64,000 nucleotides of DNA from Bacteroidales bacterium (GTDB lineage: Bacteria; Bacteroidota; Bacteroidia; Bacteroidales; UBA1715), in NCBI GenBank assembly GCA_016714605.1, contig JADKDL010000004.1, positions 186,001-250,000 on the forward strand, read 5' to 3'. Shown here piece after piece: positions 29,922-39,584 of the stretch (positions are counted from its first letter, which is position 1; the number at the start of each line of letters is the position of its first letter). The notes beneath the pieces were generated by a model. The model was not told where the DNA came from. It made no database searches and saw only the letters and a list, made by a program, of their open reading frames with translations. The translations under genes and the position numbers were made by a program.

Positions 29922-31009
29922 CTATTTCAGTAAGTTGTATTTTTCTAAAAGTTCTCCGGCAGCAGTAAATGAAGACACCTGACCCGATACAACTTTTTGT
30001 TTTAATGTTTCAATTTCTTTTTGAATAGATTCATTAGTATAAAAATTACTTTTAAGTTTATCATCTATAGTCTGATACATCCAAAACAAAGATTGTTGAT
30101 TTCTTTTATTATCAAAGAATGATTTTAATTGTGCTGTTTTTTTGTAATCTAAAATGCACTGCCATACATCGTCTAGACCCAATTTTGAAACGGCAGAGCA
30201 GGTAAGAACCTGTGGAATCCAACCTGAATTTGTTGGCGGAAATAGATGCAACGCACCTTGATATTCAACTTTTGCTCTCATAGCATTTGTTTCATTATCG
30301 CCATCTGCTTTGGTTATGACCAAAGCATCAGCCATTTCCATAATACCTCGTTTTATACCCTGCAATTCATCTCCGGCTCCGGCAAGCATGAGTAATAAGA
30401 AAAAATCTACCATTGAATGTACCGCAATTTCCGACTGTCCAACACCAACTGTTTCTATTAGTATCACATCAAATCCGGCTGCTTCGCATAAAATTATGCT
30501 CTCTCGCGTTTTTCTAGCTACTCCACCAAGCGAACCTGCTGAAGGGGACGGTCTAATGTAGGCATTTGCATCGGCAGCAGTTGTTCCATTCTTGTTTTGT
30601 CTCCTAATATACTGCCTTTAGTCTTTTCACTACTGGGGTCTATGGCTAGTACTGCAAGTTTATGTTTTTTTGAGGTTACTACAGTACCAAATGATTCTAT
30701 AAAAGTACTTTTCCCTACTCCGGGAACACCGGTAATGCCAACACGAATAGATTTGCCGGAATATGGTAAACATTGATTTATAATTGACTGCGCAATCTGC
30801 TGATGGTCTTCTAATGAACTCTCTATTAAAGTTATAGCCTGACTTAAAATAGTAATATTTCCCGAAACAATTCCCGCTACATATTCATCAATTGAAAGAG
30901 ATTTTTTTTTCTTTTTGATGTTTTTTAGGTAAGGGTTTATGATTGGTGGTTGTGATATTCCTGTTTTTTCTTCCATATTGCTCTGAAAACTTCCGTCTTG
31001 ATGTTCCAT
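29922..31009 (-). CDS. meaB: MeaB/ArgK-type GTPase, methylmalonyl-CoA mutase chaperone, with frameshift
   Basis: The gene is read in two frames. The first (30518-31009) carries the P-loop GVPGVGKST and DPSSEKTKGSILGDKTRM. The second (29922-30467) starts inside ILIETVGVGQSE and contains ITKADGDN. One missing base near 30580 separates them; restoring it gives RMEQLAADANAYIRPSPSAGSLGG, exactly the family sequence. MeaB protects and reloads adenosylcobalamin-dependent methylmalonyl-CoA mutase. The mutase genes are not in this window. The total is about 362 residues, normal for the family. Confidence 0.88.
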
Positions 31010-31463
31010 TAGTGAATGTAATTAAATTAAATTTTCCCTTCTAGAAAATTATATATTGCGTTTATTTCTTGTTTATTTATATGACTATTTCATACTTTTT
31101 ATTAAAATATTCATTCAAAATTAATAATAATAGCATTGCTTTAATCTTAAAAAAGGTAAAACTTTATGTTGTCATCAAAGGTATTTATAAACTTCCTGTT
31201 TAAAACTAAAAAACACTGATTATTACATCTCAAAAACCTTAGAGGGTGCTACTAGTAAATACTCAATTTATTTAAGACAAACACTTATTTGTAACCATTA
31301 CATATACTATATAGTATAGTTTAAAAGCCCGACAGATATACTATTTGTTAGCCCTAAGGGTTTTTTAGAAATTCCCGAAAAATATTCTCACATATTTACA
31401 ATCTCAAGATGTTGATTGTATTATTTGTATTTTTTGTATTTTTGTTACTTTAAATTCTTTATT
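31010..31463. other. Divergent intergenic region, 454 bases
   Basis: It lies between meaB (minus) and the HPt gene (plus). It is AT-rich. TATTTTTG at 31437-31444 is a possible -7 box for the HPt gene. An imperfect inverted repeat pairs 31232-31252 with 31349-31366, the second arm ending in six T; it could be a weak terminator or structured leader, but the pairing has gaps. Confidence 0.35.
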
Positions 31464-31841
31464 GTGGATAATTCAAATATTGAACAAAATAATTTTAATT
31501 ATATTTCTCCTGAATATCTAGAAGAAATGACTGAATCTGACTCAAAAATTATTAAAGAGTTAATTCAGCTATTCAAGAATCAAACTCCTGATTTTATATC
31601 AGAGATGACTAGATGTATTCAGCAAAATAATTTTTTTGAATTTAAAAGAATTGTTCACAAAGCTCGTTCTGCTGTTATGGTTATTGGTATAAATGAACTT
31701 GTAGAACGCTTACTTGAACTTGAATCGGACGAACTTACTGAAAAAGATTCTTTTCGTTTATTGGAATTTATTCCTTACTTTAGCCAAGTAGTAAATATTT
31801 CTATTAAAGAATTAGATTATTATTTGGAAAGTTTAAACTAA
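31464..31841 (+). CDS. Histidine phosphotransfer (HPt) domain protein
   Basis: Starting from the GTG at 31464 the protein has about 125 residues. The phospho-accepting histidine sits in FKRIVHKARSAV, matching the HPt core HxxKxxx, with acidic helices around it. An upstream ATG at 31416 would add a hydrophobic tail and overlap the candidate promoter box, so GTG is preferred. HPt proteins shuttle phosphate between receiver domains. It is the first gene of a three-gene run with a STAS protein and a receiver/PP2C protein, an arrangement like hptB-hsbA-hsbR. Confidence 0.75.
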   Translation: MDNSNIEQNNFNYISPEYLEEMTESDSKIIKELIQLFKNQTPDFISEMTRCIQQNNFFEFKRIVHKARSAVMVIGINELVERLLELESDELTEKDSFRLLEFIPYFSQVVNISIKELDYYLESLN

Positions 31842-31855
31842 TATCGAAACTCTTA

Positions 31856-32188
31856 ATGCTTACAATCAATCAAGATAATAACCTCGTAATAGTTAGGTTT
31901 AACGGTGAAACAAGATTTAATTCTGAAATTTCTCAAGAGGTTAAAAACGAACTTAATCATTTTCTAGAAAAATCTGGAATCTTATTGATTTTTGACCTCT
32001 ATGGCATAAAGTATATTGATAGTTCTGCATTTGGCACTTTAATTTCTCTATTGAAAACCAGTAAACTAAATAATTCTAATCTTAAACTTTGTAATTTATC
32101 AAACGAAGTTTCTGAACTGCTTATGGTCATGCAATTAGATACAGTATTTAACATCTGTACTGATGTTAATGCTTGTTTAAAAGCTTAG
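31856..32188 (+). CDS. STAS-domain anti-sigma factor antagonist
   Basis: The 110-residue protein is a single STAS domain. DLYGIKYIDSSAFGTL contains the serine that is phosphorylated in SpoIIAA/RsbV-type antagonists. The phosphorylated form is normally inactive and is reactivated by a PP2C phosphatase such as the one encoded immediately downstream. It starts 14 bases after the HPt gene and ends 2 bases before the next start. No anti-sigma kinase is encoded in the window. Confidence 0.88.
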   Translation: MLTINQDNNLVIVRFNGETRFNSEISQEVKNELNHFLEKSGILLIFDLYGIKYIDSSAFGTLISLLKTSKLNNSNLKLCNLSNEVSELLMVMQLDTVFNICTDVNACLKA

Positions 32189-32190
32189 TA

Positions 32191-33744
32191 ATGACTGTTT
32201 TAAAAAACATTCAAAGAATTTTACTAATAGAATCTACGAATGTAGATTTGAGCGAAATTTCTAGTCTCTTAATTGATTCAAACTATATTATTGATAATGT
32301 AAAAAATATTGGTGAAGCAATATTTCAATTACATAAATCTTTTTATAATATAATAATTTCAAATATTAAAATTAAAAAAACTATAACTATTGTAAAATCG
32401 ATTAGAGAATACTCAGAATACTCATTTACCCCAATACTTATTATTAGTTCGGAAATTGACGAAACTCAGTTTTTAGATTTGATGCTTCAAGGTGCCGATG
32501 ATTTTTTAATTAAGCCCTTCAATGAAAAGTTCTTGTTTTCAAAAATAACTTTATTACTTAAAAAATCTGAATTAAAAAAAGGAAAATCATTAAAGACACA
32601 AAACAGGGGTGTAGTTGGTATTGAAGAAGGAGAAATATTATATTGTGTTAAAAATCAATCTCTTTCGCCGCAACTTTTACCCGATGATTTTAGAATTAGA
32701 TCCATTTTCAATAGTGAGTCTTTATTTTCATCGCTACAAAATAACACTATTTGGCTTGTGCTTGTAGATCAAGATGCTGATTGGGCTCTTGATATTTCTG
32801 AAAAAATAAAACAGTCGCTACAAGATGATGTTCCTCTTTTATTTTTACTTGATAATGAACATTTTCACCTTGCTTCTTTTATAGCAGATGGCTATATCTT
32901 GAGAAATCTATCAGATTTATATATTATTAATCAACTTAGGTTTTTAATTGAACGAGAGAGAAGCTTAAAAAATAAATATGTAAACGCCTTACAGTTAGCA
33001 ACTCATAAAACTGCTTTTTCGTTTTCGAGAAATACTGAACGTACCTATGATAATTACAAATTATCTGTTATCTATGAGCCATACGATCAAATGGGCGGTG
33101 GCGATTTCTACGAAATTATACCGGTGAGTGCAAATAAGGTACTCATATTTGTAGGCGATATTATGGGCAAAGCATGGGAGGCTTGGTTCTTTGTACCTGC
33201 ATATATTGCCTACATTAGAAGCGTAATAAGATTTCTATCTCTAAGGAGTATAAATAAAACTTTTGATTATCCGGCCAAAATATTGGAGACTACTCAATAA
33301 GTATGTGTTTACAGATATGAGGTTTTCTGATGTTTTACAACTTTAAGTGTTATTGTTTTAGATACAAATAAAAATAGTTTGGCATTTTCTTCTGCCGGGG
33401 CTATTCTTCCTTTGCACTTTGATGCAAAAAATAATGAGATTAAAACATTCAAAAACAACGGTGTGTTATTGGGTTTAAATAATGACTCAAAATATATTTC
33501 ATATCATTGTGAAATGAAAAAAGGAGATAAGTTTCTTTTTTTTACCGACGGATATACAGAAGTTTTTGATGATATATCAGATAAAATCATTGGATTTCAA
33601 GGAATTAAGTCGGTTTTTGAAACAATGGTTAATAACAAAAAACTTTCCGCTATTGATTTAGAAGAGGCATTTATTTCTAAGTTTAATCTCAAGGAGTTTG
33701 TAGATGATAGAACCATGTTGCTTATAACCAATAAAGAGGAGTGA
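32191..33744 (+). CDS. Pseudo-receiver / PP2C (SpoIIE-type) phosphatase, with two frameshifts
   Basis: Domains in order: a receiver-like domain (1-120), a second receiver-like segment (about 150-260), a linker helix, and a SpoIIE/RsbU-type PP2C domain with MGGGDFYE, FVGDIMGK and a terminal VDDRTMLLI. In the first domain the phospho-acceptor site reads NIIISNIKI, with Asn where Asp is expected; the Lys of LIKPF is kept. The frame shifts near 33295 and shifts back near 33344; reading through gives NKYVFTDMRFSDVF then TTLSVIVLDT, a normal PP2C core. The ATG at 32191 is chosen because it follows the STAS stop. Likely role: dephosphorylate the upstream STAS protein. Confidence 0.8.
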
Positions 33745-33796
33745 AGGTTTTAAAAAAACCTGATGCATAAAATTGGTGTTCTTGATTTCTGAAAAT

Positions 33797-33832
33797 AAAA
33801 AAAAGTCACCGTATTTAAATTCCGATGACTTT
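33797..33832 (-). terminator. Terminator after the chemoreceptor gene
   Basis: On the minus strand, AAAGTCATCG pairs with CGGTGACTTT (one mismatch) and is followed by a run of eight T (A8 at 33797-33804 on the plus strand). Confidence 0.7.
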
Positions 33833-33862
33833 AGTAATAATATGGTAGCTGTAAGCAAAATG

Positions 33863-35404
33863 CTATTCTTCTGTTTTGAAATATGATAAAATCTGACTCA
33901 AATTTTCTGCCTGAGAAGAAAGTTCAATTGAGTTTGCTGCAACTTGTTCAGATGCCGAAGCATTGTCTTGGGTTACATTATTAAGTTGTTGAATGGAGAT
34001 ATTCACTTGTGACACACCATTATTCTGCTCATTACTAGCCGATGCAATTTCCTGAACAAGCAAAGTAGTATTATTTATATTAGGTAAAACATTTTTTATC
34101 ATTTCACCGGCTTTGTCGGCAGCGTTAATACCATTTCTTGCAAGTATTACAATCTCATCAGCAGCTTTTTTGCTATTTTCAGCTAAGCGTCTTACTTCTT
34201 GAGCAACTACTGCAAAACCCTTTCCGTGGTCGCCTGCACGAGCTGCTTCTACAGCTGCATTTAACGCAAGGAGGTTTGTTTGAAACGCAATATCGTTGAT
34301 AACCTGAATCTTATTGTAAATCTCACGTTGTTGATTAAATGCATTATCTGTTAAGGTTACCACTTCTTGAACACCAGTATGAGCCAAATTCGATATTTTT
34401 TCAGTTTCAATTGCATTATTTGCATTTTGCTGAATATTAGCTGTAATTTCTTCAATCGTTGCAGCTATTTCTTCTACCGAAGCAGCTTGTTCTGTGGCAC
34501 TTTGCGACAATTTCTGTGACGTTTCATTCAATTCATGCCCTGACTGGGCTACATTGAGAATATTTTCCTTGGTAGTTAGTACAATTTCATTTAACTTAAG
34601 ATTCATTTCTTGCAAAGCTCGCATCATATCACCAACTTCATCTTTTCTTTCAATATATTGCTCTGAAACCTCTTGAGTTAAATCTCCTTCTGCTATTTCA
34701 TTTAGGAACTTTACAGTATCTCGTATAGGTTTATTTATACTTCTTGTAATAAAAATACTTCCAACAATGATTAATATGACAATTAATATTGAAAGTATCC
34801 AAATGTTTCTGACAATTAAACTACCTGTTTCAACGCTTATTTTATATGTTGATTCTGCATTATTTAAGCTCTTTTCTGTGAAAACATCCATTGCATCACG
34901 CATTAATCCAAATGTGTTGTCATACTGGTTCAAATAGATGTTTTCAGCTTCGTTCAACTCTTTTTTATCTATGTGGCTTAAAATAGCTGCGGTCTGTTCT
35001 GTAATTATCTTATATTGATTATGAAAAGTATCAGAAATTGAGATATTTTCTTCGCTCAAACTAATATCAGATAGTGCTTCAAATTTCGAATATCTTTGAT
35101 CTACTTGTAAGATATTTTCATTAACATCTTCGATAAGTTCCTTTACTGTTTCTTCATTTGCATTTTTATTTTTTAACACATATAGAAGTCTATTTAGAGC
35201 TAAGCTTGACTGGTAAGCATCTCTATCAGCTTCGATTAGATATTCCATGCTAAGCAGGTGAACGTTATAAATCATTCCTACTTCCTTAGATATCGATTTT
35301 GTTTGGAAAATTGTATAGGTGAGTCCGGCAGAAGTAATAATAAGAATTAGCGCAAAAAACAAAAGGAGTCTCTGTCCAATTTTTAGATTATTAATAAATT
35401 TCAT
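33863..35404 (-). CDS. Methyl-accepting chemotaxis protein
   Basis: The 513-residue protein has a first membrane helix (about 9-33), a periplasmic four-helix-bundle-type domain of about 155 residues, a second helix (about 191-213), a HAMP domain (NKPIRDTVKFLNEIAEGDL onward) and a methyl-accepting coiled coil. The hairpin tip reads IAFQTNLLALNAAVEAARAG and GKGFAVVAQEVRRLAE, the site that contacts CheA/CheW. No CheA, CheW or CheY gene is in the window, and no CheR-binding pentapeptide is seen at the end. It converges with the PP2C gene, so the link to that module is by location only. Confidence 0.93.
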   Translation of the reverse strand: MKFINNLKIGQRLLLFFALILIITSAGLTYTIFQTKSISKEVGMIYNVHLLSMEYLIEADRDAYQSSLALNRLLYVLKNKNANEETVKELIEDVNENILQVDQRYSKFEALSDISLSEENISISDTFHNQYKIITEQTAAILSHIDKKELNEAENIYLNQYDNTFGLMRDAMDVFTEKSLNNAESTYKISVETGSLIVRNIWILSILIVILIIVGSIFITRSINKPIRDTVKFLNEIAEGDLTQEVSEQYIERKDEVGDMMRALQEMNLKLNEIVLTTKENILNVAQSGHELNETSQKLSQSATEQAASVEEIAATIEEITANIQQNANNAIETEKISNLAHTGVQEVVTLTDNAFNQQREIYNKIQVINDIAFQTNLLALNAAVEAARAGDHGKGFAVVAQEVRRLAENSKKAADEIVILARNGINAADKAGEMIKNVLPNINNTTLLVQEIASASNEQNNGVSQVNISIQQLNNVTQDNASASEQVAANSIELSSQAENLSQILSYFKTEE

Positions 35405-35583
35405 GGTTACTTAATTTTGGTTATTTTCTAATTTTTAGTTAACCAAAAGTAACCGATATAAAGTAAAAATGTGGCAGAAGAATAGTGATATGAATTACTC
35501 TAAAATATGATTTTGATAATATTTTTGTCTGACTTAAATTCAAGGTATAACTTGCAGTCGCAATCCAAACACCAAGCAATGTA

Positions 35584-37770
35584 TTATAAATTGAATAGTC
35601 TGTCAATTTTATCCATACGTTCAACTTTATCAATACCCTTTACTTTTTGTAGGCGGAGCATTAAATTGTTCATATTCTTTACATCGTGTACGTATAAATC
35701 TAAAATTCCTCTGAATTCATCGCCCAAAGAGTCTGTATGCACGGTTCTAATATTTACGTTGTATTGTGTAGAAATAACCTTTGTAATATCGTTCAAAAGA
35801 CCAATTCTGTCTTTAGCTATTATCTTAATCCTCACTAAGAAAGACTGTTTCTGGTCAAGTATCCATTTAAACTTTTGAATTGGTTTCCAATTCTGTTCTT
35901 CTATAGCAATAAGACAAGTATTTTTGTGAACAATGTAAACACCATCTTCTTCAAATGCAATTATTTTATCGCCTGGAATAGGGCAGCAACACTCTGCAAT
36001 TTTAAATGAAACTTGTTTGGGTACAATTGCGTCCTCACTTGAAATAGGAAGTGCTTTGCTTAGTTGTAAACGCCAAAATCGAGCTATTTTTGTTGTTCTT
36101 TTCTCTGTAGCGTGTTTTTCAAATTGTGTGAAATCGAGTTGGTTTGTTGCAGCTCTTTCAAAAAGTTCATTTTCCGAAACTAAATTATATCCATCGACAA
36201 GTTTTAAAAATACTTTATCGCTTGGTTTTAAGTCTATTTCTCTTAGTTTATCAAGAATTACATGATGCCCAACCATGATATTCTTTTTTTTCTCTAGCTT
36301 AAGAATATTTTTGAGGCTGTTTTTTGCTTTTGCGGTACAAACAATTTCAATCCACTTTTTTTGAGGTTGCTGTTTTTCAGAGGTTATAATCTGAACTTGA
36401 TCTCCGCTCTGTAGTTTGTAATCTAAAGGAACGGTTTTGTGTCTGTTTATTTTTGCGCCTACTGCATGATTTCCTATTTCGCTATGTATTTCATAGGCAA
36501 AGTCGAGTACGGTTGTACCAAGAGGAAAGCGTTTTAATTCTCCTTTAGGAGTAAACACATAAATTTCGGTATTAAAAAGATTGAGTTTAAATTCGTCTAA
36601 GAACTCAAGAGCATCAGTATTAGGATCTTCAAGGGTATCTCTTAAACGTTTCATCCACTTATCGAGCTGGTTTTCGCTATCGTTCAAGCCTTTATACTTC
36701 CAGTGTGCAGCATATCCTCTTTCTGCAATCTCATCCATTCTATTGGTTCTTATTTGCACTTCGACCCATCGGCCCTCTGGACCCATAACGGTAGTGTGTA
36801 GTGCTTCATAACCGTTGGTTTTTGGGGTTGAAATCCAATCGCGCAATCTGTCAGGGTTGGGTTGGTATAAATCGGTAACCAAAGTATAAATTTTCCAACA
36901 CGCTGTTCTTTCTTCTTCTAAAGGAATGTCGTTGAGTATGATACGTACCGCAAATAAGTCGTATATATCTTCAAAATTTATGTTTTTAACTCTTATTTTG
37001 TTCCATATTGATGAAATAGATTTTGGTCTACCTGCAATTTGATAGTCAAAACCTTCATACTCAATTTTAATTACCAGAGGTATGCAAAATCTGTTTAAGT
37101 AATGCTCTCTTTTTTGTTCAGTATCAGTTAGTTTCTTTAAAATATCGTTATAAATAATCGGCTGTTCATATTTGAGACACAAATCTTCTAATTCTGTTTT
37201 TATCTTATATAGTCCTAAACGGTGTGCTAGAGGTGCAAAAAGGAAACGCGTTTCAGAAGCTATTTTCAGTTGTTTGTCTCTTGCCATCGAATCTAACGTT
37301 CGCATATTATGCAATCTATCTGCAAGCTTCACGAGAATTACTCGGACGTCATCTGATAGTGTTAGAAGCATCTTTCTGAAATTTTCTGCCTTTTCAACAG
37401 GGGTTTTTAGCGATGCCTTAATTTTCGTTAGTCCATCAATAATCATTGCAACCCTATCGTCAAAGAGCATACGCATATCTTCAATTGTGTAGTCGGTATC
37501 TTCAACTACATCGTGCAAGAGCGCACAAATTACGGCTGTAGATCCTAAACCAATCTCGCCCGAAGCGATTTTTGCTACTTCTATCGGATGGAATATATAC
37601 GGCTCACCCGATTTTCTTCGGGTGCCATAATGCGCTTTATTGGCTATATCAAAAGCTTTACGAATGAGCAATAGACTCTCTGGAGATTTTTTACATTTAG
37701 GACAAACGTTTAATATCTTATCAAACTCTTGTTCTATGGCTTTTTTTTCATCCTGTGTAAAACCTGACAT
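35584..37770 (-). CDS. RelA/SpoT-type bifunctional (p)ppGpp synthetase/hydrolase
   Basis: The 728-residue protein has the full RSH layout. It contains an HD hydrolase domain (LLHDVVED at 85-91), a synthetase domain with TNGYEALHTTV and EVQIRT (about 320-345), a TGS domain (IYVFTPKGELKRFP, about 405-465), and a C-terminal ACT domain (RIKIIAKDRIGLLNDIT). The intact HD motif indicates hydrolase activity, and the synthetase motifs look complete, so it is probably the SpoT/Rel type. It controls the stringent response to starvation. A good -7 box lies upstream at 37806-37813. Confidence 0.93.
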   Translation of the reverse strand: MSGFTQDEKKAIEQEFDKILNVCPKCKKSPESLLLIRKAFDIANKAHYGTRRKSGEPYIFHPIEVAKIASGEIGLGSTAVICALLHDVVEDTDYTIEDMRMLFDDRVAMIIDGLTKIKASLKTPVEKAENFRKMLLTLSDDVRVILVKLADRLHNMRTLDSMARDKQLKIASETRFLFAPLAHRLGLYKIKTELEDLCLKYEQPIIYNDILKKLTDTEQKREHYLNRFCIPLVIKIEYEGFDYQIAGRPKSISSIWNKIRVKNINFEDIYDLFAVRIILNDIPLEEERTACWKIYTLVTDLYQPNPDRLRDWISTPKTNGYEALHTTVMGPEGRWVEVQIRTNRMDEIAERGYAAHWKYKGLNDSENQLDKWMKRLRDTLEDPNTDALEFLDEFKLNLFNTEIYVFTPKGELKRFPLGTTVLDFAYEIHSEIGNHAVGAKINRHKTVPLDYKLQSGDQVQIITSEKQQPQKKWIEIVCTAKAKNSLKNILKLEKKKNIMVGHHVILDKLREIDLKPSDKVFLKLVDGYNLVSENELFERAATNQLDFTQFEKHATEKRTTKIARFWRLQLSKALPISSEDAIVPKQVSFKIAECCCPIPGDKIIAFEEDGVYIVHKNTCLIAIEEQNWKPIQKFKWILDQKQSFLVRIKIIAKDRIGLLNDITKVISTQYNVNIRTVHTDSLGDEFRGILDLYVHDVKNMNNLMLRLQKVKGIDKVERMDKIDRLFNL

Positions 37771-37805
37771 ATAAGAAAAATAACTGTTTATGGTATATAA
37801 GTCTG

Positions 37806-37813
37806 CAAATATA
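37806..37813 (-). promoter_or_regulatory. Candidate -7 promoter box for the RSH gene
   Basis: The minus strand reads TATATTTG followed by CA, a strong match to TAnnTTTG, 36 bases before the start. Confidence 0.55.
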
Positions 37814-37942
37814 CGTAATTTTGAGCCTTATAAGTATATGCAAAATGGTTTGTTTTTATAATTTTTTTCACATTATTTTTAATAAACCATTGCTTCTTCA
37901 AAGATAATCTATGTTATTCATTTATAACGGTATATATACATT

Positions 37943-38869
37943 GTGAATAGGTTAATAGTTATTACCGGACCAACTGCCTCAGGAAAAACCAAAATTGCTG
38001 CACATTTGGCTACCCAATTAAACGGTGAAATTTTAAGTGCAGACTCCAGACAGGTTTATAAGGGAATGGATATTGGTACTGGAAAAGATTTATCAGATTA
38101 TATTATTGACAATAAACAGGTTCCGTATCATCTTATTGATATTGTTGATGCCGGATACAAATATAATCTTTATCAGTTTCAAGATGATTTTACCAAAGCA
38201 TATTTAGATATTAATAACAGAAAATCTGTACCCATTTTGTGTGGTGGAAGCGGTTTGTATGTTGAGGCTATAGTAAACGGGTATAAATTGGCTCATGTTC
38301 CTGCAAACTATGAGTTTAGAACCAGATGTGAACAACTAGATTTTCAACAATTAACAGAAGAGTTAAAGCAGTTTAAAAAATTACATAACGTAACAGACAT
38401 AGATACTAAACAAAGATTAATAAGAGCTTTAGAAATAGAAGTTTATTATCATGAACATCCTGAAATAAATATTGATTTGCCTTCAATTGATTCAGAGATT
38501 TTTGTAATTGATATTTCTAGGGAATTAAGAAGACAACGTATTTCTGATAGGTTACATCAAAGATTATCAGAAGGTATGATTGAAGAAGTTAAAGTATTAC
38601 TTGAAAAAGGAGTCTCCGCAGAAACACTTATTTATTATGGATTGGAATATAAATTTATAACCCAATTTATTCAAGGTCACTTTACTTATAATGAGATGGT
38701 TTCTAGTTTAGAAATAGCAATACATCAATTTGCTAAGCGTCAAATGACTTGGTTTAGAGGCATGGAACGCAGAGGTATAAAATTGAATTGGATAAATGGT
38801 GATTTACCTTTAGATGATAAAATTGCAATTATAAAGCATAAATGTGGGAGATTTATCTTCCAAGAATAA
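37943..38869 (+). CDS. miaA: tRNA dimethylallyltransferase
   Basis: The 308-residue protein starts with GTG and has the P-loop GPTASGKT at residues 8-15, then SADSRQVYKGMDIGTGK and LCGGSGLYVEA, all diagnostic of MiaA. RQMTWFRG lies near the C-terminus. It adds a dimethylallyl group to A37 of tRNAs reading UNN codons. Its 3' end overlaps the converging methyltransferase gene by 17 bases. Confidence 0.95.
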   Translation: MNRLIVITGPTASGKTKIAAHLATQLNGEILSADSRQVYKGMDIGTGKDLSDYIIDNKQVPYHLIDIVDAGYKYNLYQFQDDFTKAYLDINNRKSVPILCGGSGLYVEAIVNGYKLAHVPANYEFRTRCEQLDFQQLTEELKQFKKLHNVTDIDTKQRLIRALEIEVYYHEHPEINIDLPSIDSEIFVIDISRELRRQRISDRLHQRLSEGMIEEVKVLLEKGVSAETLIYYGLEYKFITQFIQGHFTYNEMVSSLEIAIHQFAKRQMTWFRGMERRGIKLNWINGDLPLDDKIAIIKHKCGRFIFQE

Positions 38870-39554
38870 ATATTGTAGGTTTTTTATCAATATCTGGCTT
38901 TTTCTTCTTCCAATTTACTACTGTTTTGGTTTTAATATATTCATTTTCAGCTGCAACATTACATGCTATACATAGTTTAATATTGTCATTTAAATGTTGT
39001 AACAATTCATCAAGTAGTTTTACATTTCTATAAGGAGTTTCCATGAATATTTGGGTCTGATTTTGAGAAGTTACCAAATATTCCATTTGCTTTAGAAATT
39101 TTATTCTGTCATTTTTTAATGGTATATACCCGTTAAATGTGAAAGACTGACCATTGAATCCAGATGCCATGAGTGAAAGGAGGATGGAAGATGGTCCAAT
39201 TAAAGGAATTACTCTAATGTCTTTCTCATGTGCCAAAGCGACTATTACTGCACCAGGATCGGCAACACCTGGGCATCCTGCTTCAGAAATTACTCCTATA
39301 CTGAAACCTTTAAAAATTGGATTTATAAAGGTTTCAATTTCAGAATATTCTGTATGTTTATTTAGTGTATAAAACGTTATTTCATCTATGTTTTTAGTTT
39401 TACACAGACTTCTAATGAAACGACGTGCTGAGCGAACATCTTCAACAATGAAATGCGATAGCGACTCAATTAGACTTGTATTGAATTCAGGAAACAGAAA
39501 ACTTGAATTTTCTTTTCCTAAATCAGAAGGTATCATGTATATAGATGGGGTCAT
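38853..39554 (-). CDS. RsmI-like SAM-dependent methyltransferase
   Basis: The 233-residue protein belongs to the tetrapyrrole-methylase fold used by RsmI. It shows GVISEAGCPGVADPGA, the counterpart of ISDAGTPxISDPG, then LIGPSSILLSLMASG and IFMETPYRN. RsmI methylates the 2'-OH of C1402 in 16S rRNA. The protein lacks the N-terminal strand and part of the C-terminal region of E. coli RsmI (about 286 residues) and belongs to the shorter Bacteroidota branch, so the exact target is not certain. It follows the LETM1-related gene by 30 bases. Confidence 0.82.
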   Translation of the reverse strand: MTPSIYMIPSDLGKENSSFLFPEFNTSLIESLSHFIVEDVRSARRFIRSLCKTKNIDEITFYTLNKHTEYSEIETFINPIFKGFSIGVISEAGCPGVADPGAVIVALAHEKDIRVIPLIGPSSILLSLMASGFNGQSFTFNGYIPLKNDRIKFLKQMEYLVTSQNQTQIFMETPYRNVKLLDELLQHLNDNIKLCIACNVAAENEYIKTKTVVNWKKKKPDIDKKPTIFILGR

Positions 39555-39584
39555 TTGAAAAAAGAAATATTTGTAAAAAATGAA

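Noticed and set aside
31232..31366. Riboswitch or structured leader before the HPt gene
   Set aside because: The inverted repeat is gapped and widely spaced; no known riboswitch core was seen.
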